From Bigelowiella natans CCMP2755 (lineage: Eukaryota; Cercozoa; Chlorarachniophyceae), in NCBI GenBank assembly GCA_000320545.1, contig ADNK01001270.1:2501-55327 (forward strand): a stretch of DNA of 52,827 nucleotides, given 5' to 3'. A model generated the notes under the pieces. The model did no database searches, was not told where the DNA came from, and worked only from the letters and a program-made list of their open reading frames with translations. Position 1 is the first letter of the stretch. The number at the start of each line of letters is the position of its first letter. Below are positions 1 through 9,365 of the stretch, one piece after another. The position numbers and the translations under genes were made by a program.

Positions 1-26
1 GGGAGGCGCACGCGCGCGCGCGCGCG

Positions 27-90
<64 letters not shown>

Positions 91-240
91 GACACACACA
101 CACATCTACATATCCACCACCCACAAAAAGCAGCGTAATACCAGGATATAGAGGAGTGAGGCCTTCTCGTGCTGCGGATCGAAGGACTGGAACTGGCGAG
201 ATGAGGTGGTGTTAAATTGATGATGGAGAGGGGGCTATGC

Positions 241-276
<36 letters not shown>

Positions 277-382
277 CCGTTGATGACGATGACCATTAAA
301 GGTGATCGAGGGGACGGAGGAACAATGTACTAGCACTATGTTTGCTTATCATCATCGATATCTTCTTCTTCTTCTTTTTCTT

Positions 383-417
<35 letters not shown>

Positions 418-1450
418 AACTACCTTGACGCCCTCCTGATAGGCGTCGCTCCAACTAAACTGGAGATAAATCGATTTTTGGGCAAACGGGTTCAGCGAGT
501 ACCCCCACCCAGCCTGCAATGCAAAATACGGTTTTCACTGTGTAACGCCTGACTGTGTGCATCTGGAGGACGTGTGCAGTGCTTTGCGCGCTTACAGCAC
601 GAATTTTAACAATATATATACACGCGGCTCCTGCATTATTTCGGTTCGTGATTTCGAGGCTGCTGCTTTTTGTCATTTACCTGCGATGTGGAGACTCGAA
701 ACCGAGTTGTTAAGCCACGCAAGTACTGATAGTAGCTGAGCACGCGCATGATGTTAGGAGAGACAATCAGCCACATAGTCAGAAGAGATAATCAAGCATA
801 CAGTCAGAATATAATACAACACGGAAGAACACAACGTCACTAGCACTCTGGCTCTTACCTTGTTCCCTCTTTTAGCAGAGCATCTATATGGGTCACTTTC
901 TATATATAGCCGCGGAGAGAGTAGGGGGGGGAGGGGGGGGGGAGGGATAAAAAGAAAGATCAATTAGGTGGAGGGTCTCGTTGTTTTCACTCATCATCAT
1001 CAGTATCATCACTATCATCGAAGGAGATAATAATGATGGTAACAAGAATAAGAATAAGAATAAGAATAATAGTGGTTAGCCGTACATCTCCCACACACCT
1101 TATCAAGTTCCTTCAGTCCGCCCACGAATTGTGCTCTGGGAAGTTGTGCAGTAAGATTATCATACAGCATGGTGTCGTGTTTGTAACGTTACGTGCAACC
1201 ATCCCCATCCCATTATCAGCGACAAAGAAAACAAGTATAAGATGTGTACTGGTATGAAAACCGGACGGATAAGAATAGAAACACTACTGCTAAACGAGCT
1301 TACCGCTGGCGGTGCTTCTCCATGGCATATTTCTCGGCCTATTACCAAATTGAACGGGAGGGAGGGGCGGGCAGAATTAGCCAACACGCATATCAATGCA
1401 ACAGCAATGCAACACGATGGCCAAGGGGAGATTTTGAGAATTATCTCCAG
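1..1450 (-). CDS. BRO1-domain-like protein, partial (3' part cut by window edge)
   Basis: Two consecutive exons are clear. Exon 513-424 (30 codons) begins AGWGYSLNPF and ends FSWSDAYQEGVK before GTAGTT. Exon 192-142 (17 codons) reads FQSFDPQHEKASLLYIL before GTATTA. Both are phase 0, so they join in frame. The order 'aromatic-W-x-D-(A/S)-(Y/F) ... FE/HEK-A-S-(V/L)-L-(F/Y)' matches the part of BRO1 domains (ALIX, Bro1, BROX) around the conserved W-D pair and the 'FEKASVLFN' helix. BRO1 proteins act in ESCRT-III recruitment. Further minus-strand coding-like exons lie upstream: KVTHIDALLKEGTR at about 893-851, AEKYAMEKHRQR at about 1337-1302, and YIRSVYKSNGNTHEVLEIIL at about 1490-1430. I could not join these in phase. 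The 5' end is not located, and the C-terminus lies beyond base 1. The family call rests on short segments. Confidence 0.5.
8..102. repeat. compound (CG)n(CA)n(GA)n microsatellite
   Basis: A run of CG dinucleotides passes into CA and then GA repeats with one interruption. It lies in the intron after the last visible BRO1-like exon. The neighbouring trinucleotide tracts (ATG)n at 241-276 and (CTT)n(GTT)n at 361-415 fill the intron between the two visible exons. Confidence 0.95.
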
Positions 1451-1676
1451 CACCTCGTGTGTGTTCCCATTCGACTTGTAGACAGATCTGATGTAGCTTT
1501 GCACTGGCTTAGCTGGAGAGGTGTGAAGGGATGGAGGCACATGCAAAGCGATGGCGAACGACGTCAACCGAATGGAATGTCATGCACGAGGAAAATGTAT
1601 GGGAGTATGTAGAGAATTCTGGCATGATCGATAAAAATTATATATATGCACAATTTACTCTTGCACCCCTCCACTC

Positions 1677-1723
<47 letters not shown>

Positions 1724-2660
1724 ATGTAAAATTTAGGATGACGTGCGAAAGTTGATCGCAGTCGGCGACTTCTGGCCCGCCTCCATGTAGACTTAAGACG
1801 ATTGAATATTATCGAAAAGGCATACGCTTTGTACGTGCGTTCCGAAAAAAGGGAAAGGGGTGAGAGGGAGGTATCATCATGCACATTCCTTCCTTTCGTA
1901 TCACTATCGAGCTTTACCAATGTTGGTGTGCCCCGTGCAGAGTTTCACCCCGCAGGTAAGCATTGGTTGTGTCTCCTAAAAAAAGTATTGCCTTTTCAGG
2001 CGCGGAATTAAGGTTAGGAGGGATGAAGCAGCGCGCTGTGGTGTGAAGGAAGTGTACGTGGAGGGAGGAGAAGGCTTCCGGTCGATGAGATTCGATGCCT
2101 TCCTTTATTCAGCCCAAAGAACCATAATTATCACTGCAAGTAGGGGGAATGCAGGGCATTTTAAGATACGATACAACTCACCTAAATGTCTCAAGGTGAT
2201 TTTTCTCAGCGTTTTGTCCCTCCTCCGGGATAGATTTACATCGGTATGGGGTTCTCCAGCTCAATGCTCGTGACAAACTGGGTTGGATGTTTCTCCGATG
2301 GATTTAACGTCTTTCAAATTCTATGAAAACGCATTGAATTTTCATCCTGTGACATTTTTTAACTGCAAAATCCCGAGAAATCTGTGAGCACTTCTGGCAC
2401 GTCTAGCTTGCCCCACCCGAAGCTTGTGAGCTCCCAATTCAATGATCCTTTGCACCATTGGAATCAATTTGTTCATTCATTCATTCATTCATTCATTCAT
2501 TCATTCATTCAACTGAATCGACAATGGCATCGGTACATGGAGCCTGTTGTGTGCAAGCGAAAGGATGAGACAGAAAGATCCCGCGTTCTTTGTGAACGAA
2601 GACTCCGATCGACAATGGCTGATTCGATTTTGGAGTGGAGAGTGAGATGAGGACTCTCCG
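1451..2660. other. region without a resolved gene; (TC)n and (TTCA)n repeats
   Basis: It contains a perfect (TC)n run at 1681-1720 and a (TTCA)n tetranucleotide run at about 2472-2511. The open frames here have the low-complexity content expected of repeat translation. The 5' exons and promoter of the minus-strand BRO1-like gene may lie here, but I found no exon I could defend. Confidence 0.6.
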
Positions 2661-3178
2661 AATTGTCCACGATGATCTTCATTGCATGCATGCATGCATG
2701 CTGACTGTGGCGAAGATTCAGATCATGCACATCAACAAGCTCGTTGTTTGTGTTTTTGTTGTCGTTCGTTCACGTCTTCCGCGGTGAACCTGCGCTGCTC
2801 TCCAGCTCTGGCACTGGTCTCACATGGTCTGGGTTTGTGATCATTGTGATGACGTTGCAGCAAACAATTTTCCAGATTTGTTGGCAAGTCTGGAAGTGTC
2901 GTGCATGGTTGCATGCTCCAGTCTGGCAGTGCTGGCATGCCAGCACAGTCCACCAGTCCAGTCCAGCAGTGGAGCTGGGGGCCTCTGGAGCTAGCTAGCT
3001 CTGGACAAAGACAAAGACAATGATGAAAAACCACATTTCCAAAACGTTGCAAGGCGTTTGCAGTGCACGAAATGCAGTGCCTCGAACTAGCTCTGGTGAG
3101 GAGCTCCAGAGCAGCTCCAGAACTGGCCAGATCGCTCATCAGAACTGGAGAATGTCGCCCTGCCGCCAGCACGTGCAG
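2661..3178. other. palindrome-rich DNA flanking the mobile element
   Basis: It holds (TGCA)n at 2684-2701, an 18-bp perfect palindrome at 2929-2946 centred on GGCATGCC, and GAGCTAGCTAGCTC at about 2986-2999. The word usage matches the right flank (6547-7150) and the tail-to-tail intergenic regions elsewhere in the window. No credible gene is present. The open frame running in from the inverted repeat is a shadow of the repeat. Confidence 0.7.
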
Positions 3179-3510
3179 CAGAACACCACACCACACCCCA
3201 CATTTGATTTCCCATCTGCCGTCAGTGGGGGAGTGACACAAAATTTTCATTTCAAAAATTCACCCACTGACGACCTGCTGCTGAACTGAATTGCCAGAAT
3301 GACATGGCAAAATTGCACGAGCATGACACGTCAAGTGTTCCACACTTGATTTCCCATCAGCAATCAGTAGCAAAACGTGCGAAAATGCGCAACGTGAAAG
3401 CTTTGCCTGCTGACGACCCACTGCTGAACTGAATTGCCAGAATGACGTGATGAAAATGTTCCACCCATGTGCTTGTGAAAACAATCTTTGTCAAAAATGA
3501 CATGGCAAAA
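3179..3510 (+). repeat. left inverted arm of the element
   Basis: It matches the reverse complement of 6206-6546 almost end to end. The shared run includes the segments around 'AAATTTTCATTTCAAAAATTCA' and 'GTGAAAACAATCTTTGT'. An internal duplication places two CTGCTGAACTGAATTGCCAG copies at about 3278 and 3421. Confidence 0.85.
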
Positions 3511-4367
3511 TCCACAGCAGAGCATCGTTGAAAACACTGCAAACTTGTTCTCACCCAAAACAATGAATGAGAACGTTTGAATCAAAAAACGGAAAGCCAT
3601 CAGACAAAGGGCTGACGGAAGAACAATTCAGATCTTTGAAGAACAAAAGATTTTTGCATGCAACATCGTCTGACATGGACACATGCAAAAGAAAATCTGC
3701 TGAAGAACTTGTCATCAAGTTCGGTCAAGGCAAGGGAACTCAACCAGCATCAAGATCAAAAAATCACACATCACATCATGGATGCACTGATGGCAAAAGG
3801 CCCTGGATGGGTTGCAAATTGCATCACTTTGCGACAACTGAGAGCAACCTCCCAGTGTCGGCTTCTGCCTCTGCCAAACTGGCAAGCTCGTCGCCACTCA
3901 TTTGGCAAAAACAATCAAACTTTCCAATGAACAATGAAACCCTGATGACATTGGTGACTTCAGAACACACGCACGTGCACGCTCAAACAAACACACTGAC
4001 CGCTTTCAAACTTCTAGCGAACTGACTGCCAAATGCGGGTTCGCTGCCATTGACCAATCGAGGCAGCTGCGTGCACACAAACTTGGTTTTTCCCAAACCA
4101 CTTGCTTCCCATTTGATGACTCAATTTGCTCATCAACCAACAGCACCAACTGAACCCAAAACTGCCAAAACTGCAGGGCATTTCAACGGGATTGACTTGA
4201 CTTGATTGACCACTTTCAACGGTCAAATTCCTTTGAACTTTCCGCCGTCACATCATTCCCCCCTTTTTTTGATTTGCGGACGTCGCAAAACCAACTTGAC
4301 GTTGCATTCTTGGTGCACTTGCACAAACTGGACGGAACACTTGGAAACTTGGACTTCAATCACAAGT
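3511..4367. other. left interior of the element, no recognised product
   Basis: About 850 bp between the left arm and the integrase fragment. A plus-strand frame of 152 codons (3567-4025) begins with ATG, but it shows no family signature, and its C-terminal half is low-information Ser/Thr/His text. I could not find the Walker A part that the truncated NTPase gene would need. It is probably decayed element DNA. Confidence 0.5.
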
Positions 4368-5054
4368 TCAATGTGACACAAAGGCTCCACGACCAGGTGC
4401 CTTGCGTGCACGAGCAGACATCAGAACGTCACGTGCACTGATGTCAGCATCATCCTCTTCTCCCTCATCCCCCGATGAATCATTGAACAGATCTGGATCA
4501 CTCTCAGATGAAGACGCTTCATCCTGTGGTGGCACTGCAGCTTCTGGCAATGCTGTGAAGGTGCCAAAGGGAGACAAGTGCTTTGCATGAACTGCGTTTC
4601 GACAACTTGTTTCAGGATCTTCCACTCTGCAAGTGTTGGAATCTCTGATGCTCGCTGTGATCAGGACGGGGCCAGTCTTTTTCAGCGCGAAATGCGGAGC
4701 AACACGATGCCCTTCACGGTCCTCGTCACGGTGCAACCACACCAGATCCCCCACTTTGCATCGTTTCAGTTGCCCCGTCTTGTCATCACGTTCAAAGTTT
4801 TTCAAGAATCTCCATTCAGATCCATCCGTCAGGAACAACTGTCTCATCTTCTTCACAATTTGAATGCGAGAGTCAATGTCGTCTGCGACATTCTCCTCTC
4901 TCATGGGTGTGCGTTTGCCGTTCAAGTCTCCTTCCAACTTGGGTTGAAACCCGAACAGGAGCTTGGCGCACGAGTTTCCTCGAGCATTGGGCAACAAAGT
5001 GAACAATTCGAGATTGGTAGCAACTGGAACCTTGAATGGTGGTGAAGCAGACAT
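4368..5054 (-). pseudogene. fragment of LTR-retroelement integrase (end of core plus C-terminal domain)
   Basis: A 228-residue frame with ATG at 5054. Residues ~30-45 read AKLLFGFQPKLEGDL, like the end of the integrase core ('SPxELxFGxxPxxPxD'). Then come a basic helix (SRIQIVKKMRQLF), VGDLVWLHRDEDREG (compare 'vGDlVwl'), and ALKKTGPVLI...CRVEDPE...HAKHLSPFG, which follows the Ty3/Gypsy-type 'KL.p.w.GPf.V......Y.v.d......vH...L.pf'. An acidic Ser-rich tail ends the frame. The catalytic DDE region should lie above 5054 on this strand. That DNA instead codes for the oppositely oriented NTPase/nuclease gene, so this is a truncated remnant. It cannot be functional alone. Confidence 0.65.
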
Positions 5055-6222
5055 CGTGGTGCTCGATGGTTTGAGAACAGATGGATGGCACCATCAAGCC
5101 CTTGAGCAATCATGCCACTGCGACAAAGCACGGGTCAACATCATTGCAAAGTCTTTGGCTGGCAAAGAAGCCTTCGATGAAGTGAGACGCCATGCAATGC
5201 ATCCATGGACATTGGAGCAACACCTTGCTGCATCAAAGGACAAGGAATTCCGAACAGAAGTCTGTGCGCACATCGATTGTCCAGACGAGGAGAATGAATT
5301 TTCCGAGAAGCTCCGCGAGAAGTTCCATTTTGCAGGTCATTCTGCACGATGGATGTTTGCAACAGATGCAAAAACAGTGAAGGATCAAACAAATCGGATG
5401 GTTGACAAAGTGGGAGACGCAGAATCTCTTTTGAAGGGCAACGCGGGACACGAGAGCGCTGACGCCATCAACCATCTGGTGTGCACTTTGAAGACTCCGG
5501 GATTGGTGACAAATGAACATCCAGCATTCGTGAGCAAATGCGTGTTGAAGCTACTGGTGATCAAGCACAGTTTTTTGGCGGTGAAAATGGGATGCAACAT
5601 TGCCGAAAACCTTCAAAACCCTTCTTTCATGGGCTGGGTAGTGGAGATGGACTTCTTAGCTCAACTAAAAGCAGCAATGAAAACAGAAGACAAAAAGGTC
5701 ATCGTCTGCGACTCAAAAAATGCTCCAGTTGATTGGAAAGCCCATGCCGTCCACGAATGCGAAACTACTGGAGATCTGAAAAAAACATGTGAGGATGTGA
5801 AAGATGGCGAACAGGTTTGGGCAGTGCCTCTGGTGTGGAACAATGCAGCATTCGATGCAGTTCGCATCCATCGATTCAAGGGGGAGAAAGTGCTTCATCT
5901 CATTGACGTTGCTGATGCCAAGAGTCACACCTTGAAGATGCACTGTGTTTCCGACTTGGCAAAGCAGATCGGAGCGAAACGAACATCTTTTTCCGCGGTT
6001 CATTCGACAAAAAGAATCAACGAAAAATTCGTGTGGATGAGAATTGTTCCAGGACAGATGCACATGTTCCGCATTGGAGAGACCTCTTACTTCTGGCCGA
6101 AAAACGATGACGTGAAAATCCATTGCAACGTGTTCCATTTCGAGAGAACTTCCCCTCAATGGCCTTGCAAAGACCACAGTGACGGGCAACAGTGCGATGA
6201 TTTTTTGCTGTGTCATTTTTAA
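5055..6222 (+). CDS. Crinkler/RHS-type protein (P-loop NTPase C-part plus REase-fold nuclease), 5'-truncated
   Basis: An open frame of about 390 codons ending at TAA 6222. In order it shows a Walker-B-like stretch (ADIVVLDGL), the linker MHPWTLEQHLAASKD, then KFHFAGHSARWMF and LLKGNAGHESADAINHL. These follow the Crinkler/RHS pattern 'KYxxAGGSARxMF ... S..AVNxL'. The C-terminal half has FMGWVVEMDFLAQL, then FDAVRIHRF...VLHLIDVADAKSHTLKMH, resembling the restriction-endonuclease-fold tail of the family ('fDav......l.qvT.a..H.lk'). Known members are nuclear effectors or intragenomic conflict proteins of oomycetes, chytrids, trypanosomes and some algae. No Walker A loop and no convincing start codon were found. 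The upstream sequence is the antisense integrase fragment, so the gene is probably 5'-truncated or has an unseen 5' exon. It lies inside an inverted-repeat element. Confidence 0.65.
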
Positions 6223-6546
6223 CAAAGATTGTTTTCACAAAACACATGGGATGTGCCTGTGATTTTCATCATGTCATTCTAGCAACTCAGTTCAGCAGTA
6301 GGTCGTCAGTAGGCAAAGCTTTCATGTTGCGCATTTTCGCACATTTTGCTACTGATTGCTGATGGGAAATCAAATGTGGAACACTTGACATGTCATGCTC
6401 GTGCAATTTTGCCATGTCATTCTAGCAGTTCAGTTCAGCAGTAGGTCGTCAGTAGGTGAATTTTTGAAATGAAAATTTTGTGTCATTCCCCTGCTGACGG
6501 CAGATGGGAAATCAAGTGTGGGGTGTGGTGTGGTGTTGTGCTGCCG
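6206..6546 (-). repeat. right inverted arm of the element
   Basis: Inverted partner of 3179-3510, carrying the same two-fold internal duplication. Its inner edge overlaps the 3' end of the Crinkler/RHS-like coding sequence (stop at 6220-6222). The left arm therefore carries an antisense remnant of that gene end. Confidence 0.85.
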
Positions 6547-7699
6547 CCCCATCGTGCACACCTAGACACGTTGAATCACACGTGCTTGTTCATGCGATGC
6601 ATGCCAGCATGCGCCATGCGCTCCACCGCTTCAAGGAGTGGCCACGTGCTAGCGTGTGCTTGCCATGTGCGGCAGCTTGCATGCGCCAGTCAAGCAGCAT
6701 GCAGTGCGTCCGCCGATGCGCGCTCGTCTAGCTAGCTAGACCTGGAAGAGATCTAGAGATGCGTGCTGCTCTAGTGCTGTCTAGCTAGCTAGATGTGATG
6801 GGCCACATGTCTTGCTCAGATGTGATGACGTGTCTGTGGCTACAGGGCACCGTTCCGCCTGCTAGCCAGTGGCCGGAACAATCTCTAGATCTAGCAATGT
6901 GCATCGATTCTGATGATCACAGCTGCCACGCTAGCTAGTCTAGACGTAACAATGTAACAATGTCTAAATCTGTCCCCAACAGATGCTGCACACAGCACAC
7001 AGCATGCGCATGTGTTGTCAATGCGATCTGTCACACATCATGTACTAGTGTCTGGACATTGACCAACATGTCTTGATGTGCATTGCACCTACATGGACAT
7101 GTGTTCATTGTTTCCACAGTTCACAGCGCGGTGTCGCATGACATGAGCCTCGTGTATCAGTTTCAAGGTGACAATGCAGCATTTGCAAGATAACTCTAGT
7201 ATATGTCTAGATGGTTACCTTATTTCCGCGCTATGTAAATGTAAACTCGTCACGCAATTCCACGTAAATATATTTAAATCACTTCTGTTGCTCTATAGCA
7301 CAACATATTATAGTAGTGATAAATTATAATTCTGCTTCTTACAATCACTTTATATTCGTATGCCTGATTACAATATTCAATCCAAAAACTTTAGAGGACC
7401 TTAAGTATCCTCTTCCCCATCCCTCCCCCTCCCCCTCCCCCACGTTTTTACTAAAAACAAAAAAACGGAAAAACTATATAAAACTGGTCAGGTGTTGGTA
7501 ATAATCATGATGGATGATGGCTGAAAATAACATCACTGCTCATTTAACCAGGACTGGGCCAATAGAAGATGAGAGAGATGGCTGTTCGCTGGGAAATTCC
7601 GACAAATAGGTAGGTACGAACAAGGAGTAGCAGAATCACTACCCTACCACCACCTCCTCCCAAAACGCTGGTCTCTTCGCGTGCTTCCAAACTGTTCTG
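6547..7699. other. intergenic, palindrome-rich then AT-rich
   Basis: 6547-7150 is dense in GCATGC, CTAGCTAG and TCTAGA-type words, like the tail-to-tail gaps further right. 7150-7500 is AT-rich with a CCCCTCCCCCTCCCCC tract near 7420. This is the 3' side of the DOT1-like gene. No coding segment was recognised. Confidence 0.65.
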
Positions 7700-8148
7700 C
7701 TAGTAGAGCTTCTCCCACATCTTGAAAGGGTGGCCGGAGCTCCAGCTGGTGAGGTATCTGTCACCTTTGTTGATCTGGCGAAATGGAAAGGCTTTACTTC
7801 CATGAGGCCACTTACTCGAGATCTCCTCAAACGTCAGCACGCGAGCTCCCTTTGGTAATGCCCAGAGAGCTGCTATGATGCCAGACGGGAGCTTGGCAAA
7901 GGCCACGTCCATAGTTACGACGGTGGGCTGCAGCTCTGCGATACGCTCCACAAGTTTTCCAATATCCTGATTGTGAAGCTCCAAGGTGCGGCAGCGTTGA
8001 GTTGTGGGTAATGACGGTGCTGTTGACGTGTTCTTTGCCGATCCCTTTTTCCCCTCCACCACTTGTTCCTCCACCCCTTCCTCGAATGTACGGAGCACGG
8101 TGTTGTCGTGGGAAGCGCCATCAACTCGGGACCTATGTCACAAACACC

Positions 8149-8202
<54 letters not shown>

Positions 8203-8615
8203 TATTTCTGGACTGGAAGTTATGCTATAACCACTTCTTCCCACGTCCCAAAGCTCCCATGGAAAAAGACGAAAAAGTGAGATATGGATGACGATATTTA
8301 CACAATAATGATGGCGACGATGTTTACACGATAGCGATCACAATGGCGGCCAGACCCTCCCCCGCATCCTCTCTCCTTCCCTCCCTCCCTCCCTCCCTCC
8401 CCCCCTTTCCATTTGCTGCGCACCGTTTTGTGGTGACTCCTCCTTTCGAGATAAGAAGCTGCTCGTAGCGGTCCAGACCCTTCTTGGATACAGCGTAGCG
8501 ATCCTTAGAAATCTCCACTCCAATCACTGGAAGGGAGCGAAGGGGAAACGTAAGAGTGGAGAACAATAAAATGAACCGTGTGTGTGAGTGCGAACAGGTG
8601 GGCGAGCAGTGCCTA

Positions 8616-8671
<56 letters not shown>

Positions 8672-9138
8672 GATACCCGTGTTGATGTTCCTATATTGGT
8701 GAAAGCACTGTATCGACAGCTTGCCAACACCAGAGCCTATGTCTACCATCGCCTTCGCGCTTTCAAGCCTCATGTGAGAATGGTCCATCATATACTCCAC
8801 CCCTGGTAATGATGGTGAGGATGATGAGTGACGGTGAGGATGATGATGATGATGATGCTGTAAACGCTGTAAACGCTTATATAACGATGATCACGAGGAA
8901 GATGAAATGAAAAGGCGGAGAAGGAGGAGGAGGAGGAGGAGGAGGAGAAGGAGGAGGAGGAGGAGACTGCGGTATCCCAATGAACTCTACTGTACGGTCA
9001 TGAAGGAATGGGCGTGGGTTCCCAGATCAGTGCGCATGAATCAGGGAAATACACCAAAAAAATCTCTCCGACACCTTCTGGCTTTATTTCTCCGTAAAGA
9101 AGACTAGTCTGAGCTTCTTCTGCGGCTTTTTCATCCAT
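7700..9138 (-). CDS. DOT1-like histone H3-K79 methyltransferase, compact form
   Basis: Four exons join in frame: 9138-9075, 8802-8677, 8526-8424, 8132-7700 (726 nt, 241 residues). The protein opens MDEKAAEEAQTSLLYGEIKPE. The 'YGEI.PEGV' box is typical of DOT1 folds. Motif I follows (VDIGSGVGKLSIQCF), then the acidic-loop region GVEISKDRYAVSKKGLDRY. Later LQPTVVTMDVAFAKL lies where 'vi..NnfaF' is expected, and LPKGARVLTFEEIS matches 'l..GarivS'. DOT1 enzymes use SAM to methylate nucleosomal H3 in the nucleus. At 241 residues it is little more than the catalytic fold, as in kinetoplastid DOT1s. The Asn/Pro of the NxxF box reads D-V-A-F, so activity needs testing. Introns hold (CA)n(TA)n and (GA)n repeats. 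An additional upstream exon cannot be excluded. Confidence 0.75.
8142..8197. repeat. (CA)n(TA)n microsatellite
   Basis: CA repeats run directly into TA repeats within the third intron of the DOT1-like gene. A (GT)n(GA)n tract at 8616-8667 lies in the second intron. An (AGG)n tract (about 8903-8964) lies in the first intron. Confidence 0.95.
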
Positions 9139-9365
9139 AGAACGATTTTGCCTACTTGAGAGAGCAGGAGAGGGGAGGGGAATTATCAATAATTGAAGTG
9201 AGCGAGCATCGAAGTGAAGTAATCGTCGTCAATATTATAGCTTCGTCATACTCAAAAAAATTGTTGACTTTCTTAATTATACCTACCACTAATACTACTA
9301 CTAATAATAATAATATAATAATGTAACACTGCTGCTGCTGCTGCTGCTGCCACCACACCGCCTTC

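Larger units (their letters stand above)
3179..6546. mobile_element. composite element with ~330 bp terminal inverted repeats and an NTPase/nuclease cargo gene
   Basis: The left arm (3179-3510) and right arm (6206-6546) are inverted copies, roughly 93% alike by eye. Each arm holds two copies, about 143 bp apart, of a block built on TGACGACCTnCTGCTGAACTG plus 'TTGATTTCCCATC', so the arms are internally duplicated. The right arm includes the last codons and stop of the cargo gene. The interior holds a truncated Crinkler/RHS-type gene on plus and an integrase C-terminal fragment on minus, meeting near 5050. The 8-mer CTGCCGCC occurs at 3160-3167 and 6541-6548 as direct repeats and could be a target duplication. 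It overlaps the arm alignment on the right, however, so this is not secure. No transposase of its own was recognised, so it may be non-autonomous. Confidence 0.75.

Noticed and set aside
2732-3250. 172-codon minus-strand frame starting MKILCHSP
   Set aside because: Its N-terminus is shared with a plus-strand frame at 6469 only because both lie in the inverted arms. No family features; shadow of the repeat.
5713-6225. 170-codon minus-strand frame inside the element
   Set aside because: Antisense to the Crinkler/RHS-like frame, which has recognisable motifs; this one has none.
8907-9107. Plus frame MKRRRRR with a poly-Arg run
   Set aside because: Translation of an (AGG)n microsatellite in a DOT1-like intron.
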